A DNA stretch of 23,585 nt from UBA7862 sp050872785 (GTDB taxonomy: Bacteria; Bacillota; Clostridia; Christensenellales; UBA1242): assembly GCA_050872785.1 (NCBI GenBank), contig JBNMHO010000014.1:1-23585 (forward strand), given 5' to 3'. Position 1 is the first letter of the stretch. Each line of letters begins with the position of its first letter. Below the pieces are notes generated by a model. The model made no database searches, was not told where the DNA came from, and saw only the letters and a program-made list of their open reading frames with translations. Of the stretch, positions 16,018-23,585 are shown piece after piece. Both the position numbers and the translations under genes were made by a program.

Positions 16018-17178
16018 TTAATTTTTAAGGTCAATAATTTCCATTCGAGAGATTGCGTCTTCAATTAACGCTTCTCTGTTTAGCAATTCTTCGTTTTCAA
16101 TAATTTTTTTCAATTTTGGATGTGTAACTGGATTCTTTGGCAAAAAAACACTGCAGCAATCTTCATATGGAAGAATTGAGATATCATATGTCCCAATTTT
16201 TTCTGAAATGTTGGAGATTTCAATCTTATCAAAACTGATAAGTGGTCTGAAAATTGGGAGTTCCTTCGCCATCATGCTTGTCATCGTAATTCCTTCAACT
16301 GTTTGACTTGCAACTTGACCCAAATTTTCGCCAGTTATAATTGCACTACAACCAGATTTTTTGGCAACTTTTTCAGCAATTTCCATCATAAATCTTCTAA
16401 CCAAAGTCACCATGTATTCGTCATCGCATCGTTTGTGAATTTCCTCTTGAATCTTTGTAAAAGGAACAATGTGAAGTCTAATATTTCCAGTATATTTTTT
16501 TATAATGTTTGCAAGGTCAATAACTTTTTGTTTTGCTTGCTCACTTGTATAGGGATAACTTTCAAAGTGAATAGCATTTATGCAAAGCCCACGTTTTGCC
16601 ATAAGAAAACCAGCAACTGGGCTATCTATTCCGCCACTTAAAAGCAGCATTGCTTTGCCCGCTGTCCCCACTGGCATACCGCCTAAACATGGAATTTTGT
16701 CATAGAAAATATAGGTCTTGCCATTTTGTCTTATATCAACATAGACAACTTTTTGTGGAGTATGAACATCAACGGTTGCTTCCTTATTGTTTTGCAAAAT
16801 AATTCCACCAAGTTGTCCTGCGAATTCAAAACTCTTAATTGGGAAAGTCTTGTCAGCACGTTTAACCTCAACCTTGAAAGATTCATTTCCGATTTGAACC
16901 TTCGAACAAGCGTCTTCTATCGCTTTAACCGATGTTTCAACTTCATAAGCCGTGCTAAGTGACACAAGTCCAAAAACTGTTTGAATTGCCTCTATTATTT
17001 CTTCTTTGTCCGATTGTTCAAAATCACTTACAAGAAACCTGCCGGAAATGCGTTCAAGTTTTAAATTAAAATTCTTCAAGCGGCGTTCAGCATTTTTAAA
17101 AAGAGTGTTTTCAAAAAAAGAATAGTTTCTTCCCTTCAAAAATATTTCACCGAATCTAATCAAAATAACTTCTTTCAT
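16018..17178 (-). CDS. thiI: tRNA 4-thiouridine synthetase ThiI
   Basis: ThiI adenylates and thiolates U8 of certain tRNAs, using sulfur from a cysteine desulfurase; in some bacteria it also serves thiazole synthesis. The 386-residue protein has an N-terminal ferredoxin-like region, a THUMP domain (about 60-165) and the PP-loop ATPase motif SGGIDSP at 181-187. There is no C-terminal rhodanese domain, as in B. subtilis ThiI, which relies on a dedicated desulfurase partner. That partner is encoded immediately upstream with one base between the genes, and GGAG for thiI lies inside its last codons, so translation is coupled. Confidence 0.95.
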   Translation of the reverse strand: MKEVILIRFGEIFLKGRNYSFFENTLFKNAERRLKNFNLKLERISGRFLVSDFEQSDKEEIIEAIQTVFGLVSLSTAYEVETSVKAIEDACSKVQIGNESFKVEVKRADKTFPIKSFEFAGQLGGIILQNNKEATVDVHTPQKVVYVDIRQNGKTYIFYDKIPCLGGMPVGTAGKAMLLLSGGIDSPVAGFLMAKRGLCINAIHFESYPYTSEQAKQKVIDLANIIKKYTGNIRLHIVPFTKIQEEIHKRCDDEYMVTLVRRFMMEIAEKVAKKSGCSAIITGENLGQVASQTVEGITMTSMMAKELPIFRPLISFDKIEISNISEKIGTYDISILPYEDCCSVFLPKNPVTHPKLKKIIENEELLNREALIEDAISRMEIIDLKN

Positions 17179-17179
17179 A

Positions 17180-18304
17180 TCAATTCTCCAAACATTCTTT
17201 CAACTTTTCACAAAGAGTTTCAACATCATTTTCACTGCTTTCAAAACCGAAACTAACTCTCACTGCTCCAGTTATTTGGTCTTTTGTGTAGCCCATGTTT
17301 TCAAGAACACGGTTGCCAACTTTGCTTGCAGAACATGCAGAACCAGTGCCAACGATAACACCTTTTGTGTCCAATTTTCGCATCAAAACTTCACCTTTTA
17401 TGCCTTTAAACATTAAACTCACAACATAAGGCGAGCAATTATCTGTTGACGCACAAATGAACTTATCCTTGAAATTCTTGTTTAACTTTTCCAATAATAA
17501 TGCTTTTAACTGCTTAGTTTTTTCAATGTTTTTATTCATATCATCATATGCAAGTTGCACTGCTCTGCCCATAGCAAGTATGCCGCCAGCATTCACTGTT
17601 CCAGACCTCAACCCCTTTTCCTGTCCACCGCCATAGGAAATGTTTTTTAGATTAAGTTTGCTTGAAATAAACAACGCTCCAACACCCTTTAGTCCACCTA
17701 TTTTATGAGCAGACATTGATAGCAAATTGATTTTCGCCTTTTTGACTGAAAGTGGCAACTTACAAAAACCTTGCACAGCGTCAACATGAAAAATACAATT
17801 TGGGTTTTTGCTATCAATTATTTGACGAATTTTCACTAAGTCATTAACAGTCCCCGTTTCGTTGCTCACAAACATTGTGGAAACAAAACAAGTATCCTTG
17901 TTGCACATTTTATCAAACGCTCCGTAGTCTATTTCTCCAGTATGAGAAAGCGGAATAAACTGCACATTATAGCCTCTTGTTAAAAGTTCTTGGGCACAAT
18001 TATAGACTGATGGGTGTTCGCCAACTGAAAAGAGGTATTTTTTTGTTTTGTTGGTTGCTGCACCAAAAATGGCAAGGTTATTTGCCTCAGTCGCTCCAGC
18101 AGTAAACACAACCCTATCCCTATATTCGTCGCCAGAAAGGACTTTTAATATAAGGCTTCTAACATCGTCAATCTTTTTTGAAAGATTAAATGCCGATGAA
18201 TAAACTGCGGAAGGGTTAAAAAATCCTTCCTCACAGTTTTTTACAAATTCTTCCACAACTTCTTTTCGTGGCTTGGTTGTGGCACCATTATCAAGATAAA
18301 TCAT
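17180..18304 (-). CDS. Cysteine desulfurase (NifZ/IscS-like), sulfur donor for ThiI
   Basis: This PLP enzyme converts cysteine to alanine and an enzyme-bound persulfide. Over its 374 residues, the PLP lysine is Lys201 in SAHKIGG, the cofactor-binding region includes TAGATEANN near 68-76, and the catalytic cysteine is Cys324 in GTGSACSASK. The adjacency to thiI mirrors the B. subtilis nifZ-thiI pair, whose desulfurase feeds 4-thiouridine synthesis; that assignment is inference from context. Its own promoter lies in the 44 bases after pheT. No SD lies between the -10 and the ATG, so the message may be leaderless. Confidence 0.93.
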   Translation of the reverse strand: MIYLDNGATTKPRKEVVEEFVKNCEEGFFNPSAVYSSAFNLSKKIDDVRSLILKVLSGDEYRDRVVFTAGATEANNLAIFGAATNKTKKYLFSVGEHPSVYNCAQELLTRGYNVQFIPLSHTGEIDYGAFDKMCNKDTCFVSTMFVSNETGTVNDLVKIRQIIDSKNPNCIFHVDAVQGFCKLPLSVKKAKINLLSMSAHKIGGLKGVGALFISSKLNLKNISYGGGQEKGLRSGTVNAGGILAMGRAVQLAYDDMNKNIEKTKQLKALLLEKLNKNFKDKFICASTDNCSPYVVSLMFKGIKGEVLMRKLDTKGVIVGTGSACSASKVGNRVLENMGYTKDQITGAVRVSFGFESSENDVETLCEKLKECLEN

Positions 18305-18310
18305 ACTAAA

Positions 18311-18339
18311 ATTATACTTTCCGTTGTAAAAATTGTCAA
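18311..18339 (-). promoter_or_regulatory. Consensus promoter of the cysteine desulfurase-thiI operon, six bases before ATG
   Basis: On the minus strand TTGACA (18334-18339), 17 bases, TATAAT (18311-18316): perfect consensus. Only six bases separate the -10 from the ATG at 18302-18304, so the predicted first transcribed base is the A of the start codon. The only SD-like bases (GGAAAG, 18317-18322) lie inside the promoter spacer and would not be transcribed. Confidence 0.75.
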
Positions 18340-18348
18340 TAAATTAGT

Positions 18349-20715
18349 TTAAAGTTTAAGTCCAATTCCGTTTTGCCCAAATTTAGAAATAACTGCAGCG
18401 TGGAAGCGGTCAATGTCATCAGTTGTAAGAGTTCTTTCCAGACTGTTTACTTCATAGTGCAATGTGTAACTTCTCTGGCCATTTGCATTTTCATAAATGT
18501 CAAGTAGGTTGACTTTGTAATTAAGGTCAGTATCAATGCTTTGAGCGATTGAGATAATATCCTTATACAACTTCCCTTGTGGAATAAGGAAATTAAAGTC
18601 AAGTTTTGTTGTTGGATATTTGCTAATTTTTTCAAATACTGTTTTTATCTGTGGCTGCGAGCATAGTTTTGAGAAATTGATTTCAAGCCCCACAACAACA
18701 CACCCTTCTTCTATTTTGTCCGAAACTCTTGGATTTATTTCAAACAATTCGCCAACTTCCTCATTTCCTGCATAAATTTTGTAGAAATTCTTTGGATGAG
18801 CGTAATCATTTTGTGGAGTTGAAAGTTCAAGCGACAACTTCATTTTCAAAACATATTCAAAGAGATAGCCTAATATTTCCTTTACTTCAAGCAGTGCTGC
18901 TTCCTCAGAAGATGATTTTCTATAAAGCAAAAGTCCTAGGCTCTTTGTTTCATCTGCAAGATTGTCTTCTCTCATTCTCTTTACAACTCTGCCAATTTCA
19001 AATGTCCCAAAATTGTTATAAACGCCTTTGTTATCTGCAATAACTTTAAGAAGACTTGGAATCATTGTGCTACGAATTTTATCATTGTCTTTGTTTAGAG
19101 AATTAACACATCTTATGACGCTTGGTGGATTTATACCAAGTGCTTTGTTCGAAGCGTAGTCATACCAAATGTAAGAATGTGTTTCATTCAAGTCAAAACG
19201 ACTTGCAAGCGCATATTTGACGTCATATTCAAGAGCGACTGTTTTATCCAACAGTGCAGGTTTAACTGGTTGAACAATGGATTTTGGAGTTATGTTATCA
19301 TAGCCATAAATTCTTGTAATTTCCTCAACAAGGTCTGCTTTTCCGTTTATGTCTTTTGTTGCCCTAAATGTTGGAACTTCAAATTTATATGTGCCATTCT
19401 TATTTTCAAGAAGTTTGAATGAAAGGCTTGTTAATATATCTAGAATCGTTTTTTCGTCAATTTCAATTCCAACAAATCTATCCACATATTCTTTTGTGAG
19501 TGTAATTTCAAGCTTTGGATAATGTTTGTTGTAAATGTCGCAAATGCTTGATGAAATCTTAGAATTCTTGTCTTGAGATTTAACAAGATAAACAAGTCTT
19601 AAGAGTGCGGTCATTGTAAGTTCTGGGTCAAGAGATTTTTCATATCTTGCACTGGCTTCTGTTCTCATTCCAAGTGATGTTGCTGTTGTTCTAACTTTGT
19701 ATGCGTCAAAGTTTGCAGATTCAATTAGGACAGATGTTGTATCATTTGTTATCTCGCTGTTTTTCCCGCCCATAATGCCTGCAAGTGCAACTGGTGTTCC
19801 GTTGTTTGCAATGACCATATTGCCTTTTTTAAGATTTCTTGTTGTGCCGTCAAGTGTAACAAAGTCACAGTCTTCTTTCAGGTCGTAAACTTCAATAGAG
19901 TTTACAAGGCTGCCGTCAAAAGCATGCATTGGCTGGCCAAGTTCAAGCATAACGTAGTTTGTCACGTCAGCAAGAAGGTTTATCCCTCTCATGCCGCAAT
20001 AGAAAAGACGAATTTGCATATTAAGGTCAGAGGTTTTTCTTGTAACATTTTCCATTCTTGCACAAGTATATCTGTTACAACTTGCGCTGTCCACTTTAAC
20101 ATTAACCTTGTCACCCACAAAATCTTTTTCATTTGCAAGTTCAAGGGGTTTGATTGGTCTTCCAGTGAGTGCAGAAATTTCTCTTGCAATGCCATAAATT
20201 CCCCAAAGGTCAGGTCTATTTGTAAGAGATTTGTTGTCTATTTCAAACAATGTGTCCTCAATATCCAAAACAGACTTAATGTCAACACCTATTGGCGTAT
20301 TTTCGTCAAGTTCGACAACGCCGCTGTGGTCATCAGAAATTCCAATTTCATCTCCGCCGCAACACATTCCGAAACTTTCAATTCCAGCAAGTTTCGCCTT
20401 GCCGATTGTAATATCCCCAAGTTTTGCTCCAATTTTTGCAAGAGCGGTCACAAGTCCAACTCTTACATTTGGCGCACCGCACACAATTTGCAACACTTCG
20501 TCCCCGCAATCAACTTTAAGAAGGTGAAGTTTTTTGCTGTTTTCCACTGGCTCAACGCTCAAGATTTTGGCTGTAACAACTCCAGACAAATCTCTTCCTC
20601 TATATTCAATTCCCTCAACTTCAGCAACGCCCAAGGTGAATTTTGAAATCAATTTTTCAATGTCCACACCGTCAAGGTTAACAAAATCTTTTATCCAATT
20701 TATAGAAACTATCAT
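18349..20715 (-). CDS. pheT: Phenylalanyl-tRNA synthetase beta subunit
   Basis: The beta subunit of the (alpha-beta)2 PheRS contributes tRNA binding and editing of mischarged Tyr-tRNA-Phe. At 788 residues it is the full bacterial length: an OB-fold tRNA-binding domain near 40-150 (CGAPNVRVG), B3/B4 editing region (NVTNYVMLELGQPMHAFD), B5 domain, catalytic-like core, and a C-terminal FDX-ACB anticodon-binding domain (KYPTTKLDFNFLIP onward). It starts 12 bases after pheS with AGGAGAG between, so it is translated from the same mRNA under the Phe T-box. No clear terminator follows pheT; the next promoter starts within 10 bases of its stop. Confidence 0.97.
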   Translation of the reverse strand: MIVSINWIKDFVNLDGVDIEKLISKFTLGVAEVEGIEYRGRDLSGVVTAKILSVEPVENSKKLHLLKVDCGDEVLQIVCGAPNVRVGLVTALAKIGAKLGDITIGKAKLAGIESFGMCCGGDEIGISDDHSGVVELDENTPIGVDIKSVLDIEDTLFEIDNKSLTNRPDLWGIYGIAREISALTGRPIKPLELANEKDFVGDKVNVKVDSASCNRYTCARMENVTRKTSDLNMQIRLFYCGMRGINLLADVTNYVMLELGQPMHAFDGSLVNSIEVYDLKEDCDFVTLDGTTRNLKKGNMVIANNGTPVALAGIMGGKNSEITNDTTSVLIESANFDAYKVRTTATSLGMRTEASARYEKSLDPELTMTALLRLVYLVKSQDKNSKISSSICDIYNKHYPKLEITLTKEYVDRFVGIEIDEKTILDILTSLSFKLLENKNGTYKFEVPTFRATKDINGKADLVEEITRIYGYDNITPKSIVQPVKPALLDKTVALEYDVKYALASRFDLNETHSYIWYDYASNKALGINPPSVIRCVNSLNKDNDKIRSTMIPSLLKVIADNKGVYNNFGTFEIGRVVKRMREDNLADETKSLGLLLYRKSSSEEAALLEVKEILGYLFEYVLKMKLSLELSTPQNDYAHPKNFYKIYAGNEEVGELFEINPRVSDKIEEGCVVVGLEINFSKLCSQPQIKTVFEKISKYPTTKLDFNFLIPQGKLYKDIISIAQSIDTDLNYKVNLLDIYENANGQRSYTLHYEVNSLERTLTTDDIDRFHAAVISKFGQNGIGLKL

Positions 20716-20727
20716 TTTTCTCTCCTA

Positions 20728-21753
20728 TCACTTTATTTTTGCTTGTGAAAGTGCTTGTATATTTCCACTGTTAAGAAGTCTTATTTCTGTTATATCAAAG
20801 TTCATCATTGCAAGCCTTGAAAAGCCTAATCCGAACGCAAACCCTTGATATTCATCTGGGTCAATGCCGCCCATTCTAAGAACATTTGGATGAATCATGC
20901 CGCATGGACAAAGTTCAATCCACCCACCATGTTTACACACTCTGCAACCTTCACCATCACAATATGGGCAAGAAATGTCAAGTTCAAACCCAGGTTCAAC
21001 AAATGGGAAGAAACCAGGTCTAAGTCTAACATTTATTTCTTTTCCAAAAACATGTGTGAGCATTTCTTTCATAAAGTAAATAAGATTTGCGACAGAAACA
21101 TTTTTGTCAATCATCATCCCTTCAATTTGGAAGAATGTATTTTCGTGGCTAGCATCAAGTTCTTCATTTCTGAAGCATCTTCCTGGGAAAATAACTTTTA
21201 ATGGTGCCCCATATTTTCTCATAATTCTGTTTTGAGCGGCAGAAGTGTGTGTCTTAAGCACTTGTCCGTTGTCAAGATAGAAAGTGTCTTGCATATCTCT
21301 TGCTGGGTGATTTTTAGGCACATTAACTGCTTCAAAGTTGTTATACTCTGTTTCAATTTCGTTGCCATCTTCCACAGCAAACCCCATACTCAAGAAAATA
21401 TCAACAACTTCTTTTTGCACAATGGTTATTGGGTGCAAACTTCCCTTTCTAACCTTTGAAGGAACAGTTAAGTCAATATCCTTTGTCGCCTCAATCTTTC
21501 TTTGCAATCTTTCCTCTGCAATTCTCATTTCACGTTCTGAAAGCATTGTCTGAATGGCTGTTTTTGCCTTATTCACTGCTTCACCAAACGACTTTTTGGC
21601 TTCATTTGGCAAATCCTTCATGCCTTTCAAAACACCCGTTATTACGCCATTTTTGCCAAGATATTCTTGATAAAATGAGCCGAGTTCCCCGCTTTCCTTA
21701 ATTTTTGCAAGTTTTTCTTTTGCTTTAGCAAGCAATTCTTCCAAATTTTCCAT
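20728..21753 (-). CDS. pheS: Phenylalanyl-tRNA synthetase alpha subunit
   Basis: This is the catalytic subunit that activates phenylalanine and charges tRNA-Phe. The 341-residue protein has an N-terminal coiled coil (1-90) and the class II core with motif 2 around FRNEELDASHENTFFQIEG and motif 3 in GFAFGLGFSRLAMM. Between them is a cysteine-rich insert with Cys262, 265, 270, 273, 282 and 284, a likely zinc-binding loop seen in some clostridial PheS proteins. The start is ATG with AAGGAGT (21758-21764). Its leader is a T-box, so expression should rise when tRNA-Phe is uncharged. Confidence 0.97.
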   Translation of the reverse strand: MENLEELLAKAKEKLAKIKESGELGSFYQEYLGKNGVITGVLKGMKDLPNEAKKSFGEAVNKAKTAIQTMLSEREMRIAEERLQRKIEATKDIDLTVPSKVRKGSLHPITIVQKEVVDIFLSMGFAVEDGNEIETEYNNFEAVNVPKNHPARDMQDTFYLDNGQVLKTHTSAAQNRIMRKYGAPLKVIFPGRCFRNEELDASHENTFFQIEGMMIDKNVSVANLIYFMKEMLTHVFGKEINVRLRPGFFPFVEPGFELDISCPYCDGEGCRVCKHGGWIELCPCGMIHPNVLRMGGIDPDEYQGFAFGLGFSRLAMMNFDITEIRLLNSGNIQALSQAKIK

Positions 21754-21771
21754 ACTAACTCCTTATTAAAT

Positions 21772-22085
21772 AAAAAGAGAATTTCTCCCCTTTTTGCATT
21801 AGGGCGAAATTCTCCGCTGTACCACCTAATTTCAGTCCACAGACCCTCATTTATGCTATTACGGGCAAACCCGTCCAATCCTACTATAAGTTCAGCTGGA
21901 AGCTAGAAAGTGAATTCATGCGTCACAATCAACAAACTTTTTTCAGCACACCTTTTGGGCGAAAGTTCTCTCTTTTTTGACTGTCGGAAATTCCCGACAA
22001 CATTACTGGTCTTTCATCATCGCTTTTACAAAATTTCAAACATCTCCGCCACCATAGTGACTTGGGTGTCCAAAACTTTCTTAAC
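21772..22085 (-). ncRNA. T-box riboswitch (Phe specifier) controlling pheST
   Basis: Read on the minus strand, the leader has the Stem I landmarks AGTAAT, AGAGAG and GGTG in order, then a specifier region GAATTCAC with a candidate TTC (Phe) at 21912-21914, a stem III ACGGG/CCCGT, and the T-box core AGGTGGTACAGCGG (21814-21827). The terminator is GAGAATTTC (21806-21814) with GAAATTCTC (21777-21785) followed by Ts. The left arm overlaps the end of the T-box core, as needed for terminator/antiterminator exchange. Uncharged tRNA-Phe would stabilise the antiterminator. The core has A where most T-boxes have C (TGGNACCGCGG). Confidence 0.9.
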
Positions 22086-22091
22086 GATAAT

Positions 22092-22119
22092 ATATTAACA
22101 TTTATGTAAAAAATGTCAA
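22092..22119 (-). promoter_or_regulatory. Promoter of the T-box-pheST transcript
   Basis: On the minus strand TTGACA (22114-22119) and TAATAT (22092-22097) are 16 bases apart; TATATT (22089-22094) at 19 bases is the alternative. This gives a leader of roughly 330 bases before pheS. Confidence 0.65.
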
Positions 22120-22149
22120 CCATTATTTCAAACTTTCTCTCAATATTTT

Positions 22150-22857
22150 TTAATTTTCAAAAATCTTGCCATTAAGATACACTTCTGGAATCTCTCCTAC
22201 GATAACACATTCCGCCACCAAATATTCCACTTGCTTACTTATTGTCCTTGCCCCAGACGGCAAAACAAGATTTGCTTCACTCTCTATGCTGACCCAAATT
22301 CTATGTAAAGTTTGATTTATCCCAGAACTGACAAATGTTGAATAAAATCTACATATAACATTGCCATGTGGCTGGACGGATAGTGACACATCTCCCCCAC
22401 GTCCAGCAAGAAAGGATATTCCAGAACACGTGCCAAGAGGAATACTCAATCCAAGTGACGATTGATTGTCTAGTTCCTCTTGTGTTTTTGTTGCAAGAGT
22501 ATTTGCCAACTCATTTATCTTTGCAGAGTTTGTTACTATTGATGTTATCCTATTGTTGCTATCATACTTTATTGTAGTCAAATCATCATATTGAGTTGTA
22601 CTTATTGAGGATATTGCATTGTTACTTGACACAACAAGCATTTTCTCCACTCCAGACTCTCCATACTCCCACACAACTGGTGCAACAACAAATTTGGCAT
22701 AGCAAAAAAGGCAAGCAATTATACTTGCAGCGACAGAAATAAATATGATAAGCCCTTTTCTAAAATGTTTCTTCTTACATTCGCTAAACCGACTTTCAAT
22801 ATACTTCTGCTCAAGAGATTTGTAATCCCCGCAGTCAACTTGCCCCACCTTTTCCAT
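22150..22857 (-). CDS. yunB: Sporulation protein YunB
   Basis: YunB is a mother-cell sporulation protein of the sigma-E regulon in B. subtilis; its molecular function is not well defined. This 235-residue protein has one N-terminal membrane helix (about 34-56) after a basic segment, then an outer domain with the family pattern: YDDLTTIKYDSNNRITSIVTN, IPLGTCSG, a glycine-rich GRGG segment and SSGINQTLHRIW, followed by ECVIVGEIPEVYL at the end. It lies between pheST and the spoVA genes, and a sigma-E-like promoter stands directly before it. No SD is visible upstream of the ATG. Confidence 0.92.
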   Translation of the reverse strand: MEKVGQVDCGDYKSLEQKYIESRFSECKKKHFRKGLIIFISVAASIIACLFCYAKFVVAPVVWEYGESGVEKMLVVSSNNAISSISTTQYDDLTTIKYDSNNRITSIVTNSAKINELANTLATKTQEELDNQSSLGLSIPLGTCSGISFLAGRGGDVSLSVQPHGNVICRFYSTFVSSGINQTLHRIWVSIESEANLVLPSGARTISKQVEYLVAECVIVGEIPEVYLNGKIFEN

Positions 22858-22863
22858 ATTATT

Positions 22864-22893
22864 TATATATCATTTTTATATCGTAAATATGAC
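22864..22893 (-). promoter_or_regulatory. Candidate sigma-E promoter of yunB
   Basis: On the minus strand GTCATATT (22886-22893), 14 bases, GATATATA (22864-22871) resembles the sigma-E pattern KMATATT-N14-CATACANT, with G for the first C of the -10. The -10 ends six bases before the ATG. Since yunB belongs to the sigma-E regulon in B. subtilis, the assignment fits, but AT-rich sequence makes chance matches easy. Confidence 0.45.
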
Positions 22894-22937
22894 TAACTAT
22901 ACATATTTAGTTGCTAGAATATTTCTTATGCCAAAAA

Positions 22938-23309
22938 TTATGACTTCTTGCTGCGTGCTTTGAATATAAGTGCAAACAAATATCCAAAACCAACTGCAGC
23001 GGCAATTCCAGCAGATGCTGCAGTCACTCCGCCATTGAATATCCCAAGAATACCTGACTTTTTTACTCCTTCCATAGCACCCCTTGCAAGGCTTGCTCCA
23101 AAACCAACAATTGGTACAGTTATGCCTGCATTGGCAAAGTTTTTAATTGGCTCAAATATCCCGACTGCTTGAAGTAGCACCCCTATAAGTTCAAACAACA
23201 CCAAAATTCTTGCAGATGTCATGCGAGTTCTTATTATAAGAATTTGTGCAATTAGGCACACCAGTCCGCCTACTCCAAACACTATAAGATATTTCAAAAA
23301 CATATCCAT
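22938..23309 (-). CDS. spoVAE: Stage V sporulation protein AE (SpoVAE)
   Basis: SpoVAE is a small inner-membrane protein of the spore SpoVA channel that moves Ca-dipicolinic acid into the forespore and out at germination. The 123 residues form several hydrophobic helices, with the conserved family segments TSARILVLFELIGVLLQAVG, ITVPIVGFGASLARGAMEGV, GGVTAASAGIAAAVGFGYL and a basic end. The start is ATG with AAGGAG eight bases before it, 12 bases after the spoVAD stop, so both are in one operon. Confidence 0.95.
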   Translation of the reverse strand: MDMFLKYLIVFGVGGLVCLIAQILIIRTRMTSARILVLFELIGVLLQAVGIFEPIKNFANAGITVPIVGFGASLARGAMEGVKKSGILGIFNGGVTAASAGIAAAVGFGYLFALIFKARSKKS

Positions 23310-23321
23310 AATTTTTTCTCC

Positions 23322-23585
23322 TTATTTCCCTTTTTCCACAACCACCGCATGTGCAATGCCTGGGATAGTTTCCCCTTGCTGACTTGATGTTGTACTCATC
23401 AGCGCTCCTGTTGACAATAAGATAACTTTTTTGTAGTCACCGCTGTCAAGTTTGCTTAATATATATGAATTCATTATACTGGCACTGCAACCGCAACCGC
23501 TTCCGCCCATAAAACTTCGCTGTTTGTTGCTGAATATAAGTTGCCCACAATCACAATAGTTTTCACCCATTTTATATCCATAGTT
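23322..23585 (-). CDS. spoVAD: Stage V sporulation protein AD (SpoVAD), C-terminal part, cut by window edge
   Basis: The frame is open to the window edge; the codons before the apparent internal ATG (N-Y-G-Y-K) continue the protein, so the gene starts outside. The thiolase-like SpoVAD binds dipicolinic acid and is part of the SpoVA channel. The conserved C-terminal blocks are visible: YCDCG, GGSGCGCSASIMNSY and TGALMSTTSSQQGETIPGIA. This matches the usual spoVAC-spoVAD-spoVAE order, with spoVAC expected just outside the window. Confidence 0.96.
   Translation of the reverse strand, partial: NYGYKMGENYCDCGQLIFSNKQRSFMGGSGCGCSASIMNSYILSKLDSGDYKKVILLSTGALMSTTSSQQGETIPGIAHAVVVEKGK

Noticed and set aside
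19924..20646. Long plus-strand open frame (240 codons) opposite pheT
   Set aside because: It is a shadow of pheT codon usage, with an unlikely Cys/Phe/Asn-rich composition and no SD; pheT is certain on the other strand.

Overview
The window looks like chromosome of an AT-rich, endospore-forming member of the Bacillota, Clostridia-like but not placed more precisely from sequence alone. The grounds are spoVAD, spoVAE and yunB at the right edge, a Gram-positive style LexA, RNase Y, a T-box on pheST, TTGACA/TATAAT promoters, and the standard bacterial code with TGA used as a stop. Most genes lie on the minus strand.

Layout, left to right. Positions 1-99 are the tail of an IS3-type transposase. 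Positions 173-4475 hold a minus-strand operon: a PadR-type regulator fused to a four-helix membrane domain, then an ABC ATPase and an ABC-2 permease. A divergent YgjP-like metallopeptidase gene follows. Next is an 860-base gene-free AT-rich stretch with diverged short repeats. Then comes serS with a downstream nucleotidyltransferase-like gene, and on the plus strand a tyrosine recombinase and lexA. Positions 10491-12463 hold a surface-type protein gene with an InlB-like repeat and a C-terminal formylglycine-generating-enzyme (FGE)/C-type-lectin-like domain. tRNA-Trp and an array of small palindromes follow, then a dipeptidase, RNase Y, thiI with its cysteine desulfurase partner, pheST under a Phe T-box, yunB, and spoVAE/spoVAD.

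The most interesting locus is the surface protein gene. Its reading frame is broken exactly at a run of ten Gs, as expected of a slippage-driven ON/OFF switch (or a homopolymer sequencing error). Its last ~35 codons look like the variable region of a diversity-generating retroelement (DGR) target: a conserved GG..G..AG.F....IGFR frame with hypervariable-looking positions whose codons nearly all end in C or T. No reverse transcriptase or template repeat is present here, so diversification would have to act in trans.

Other notable points are the membrane-tethered PadR, the degenerate nucleotidyltransferase co-transcribed with serS, the palindrome array whose spacer orientation flips in the middle, and several genes whose promoter -10 sits only 6-7 bases before the start codon, which suggests leaderless mRNAs.
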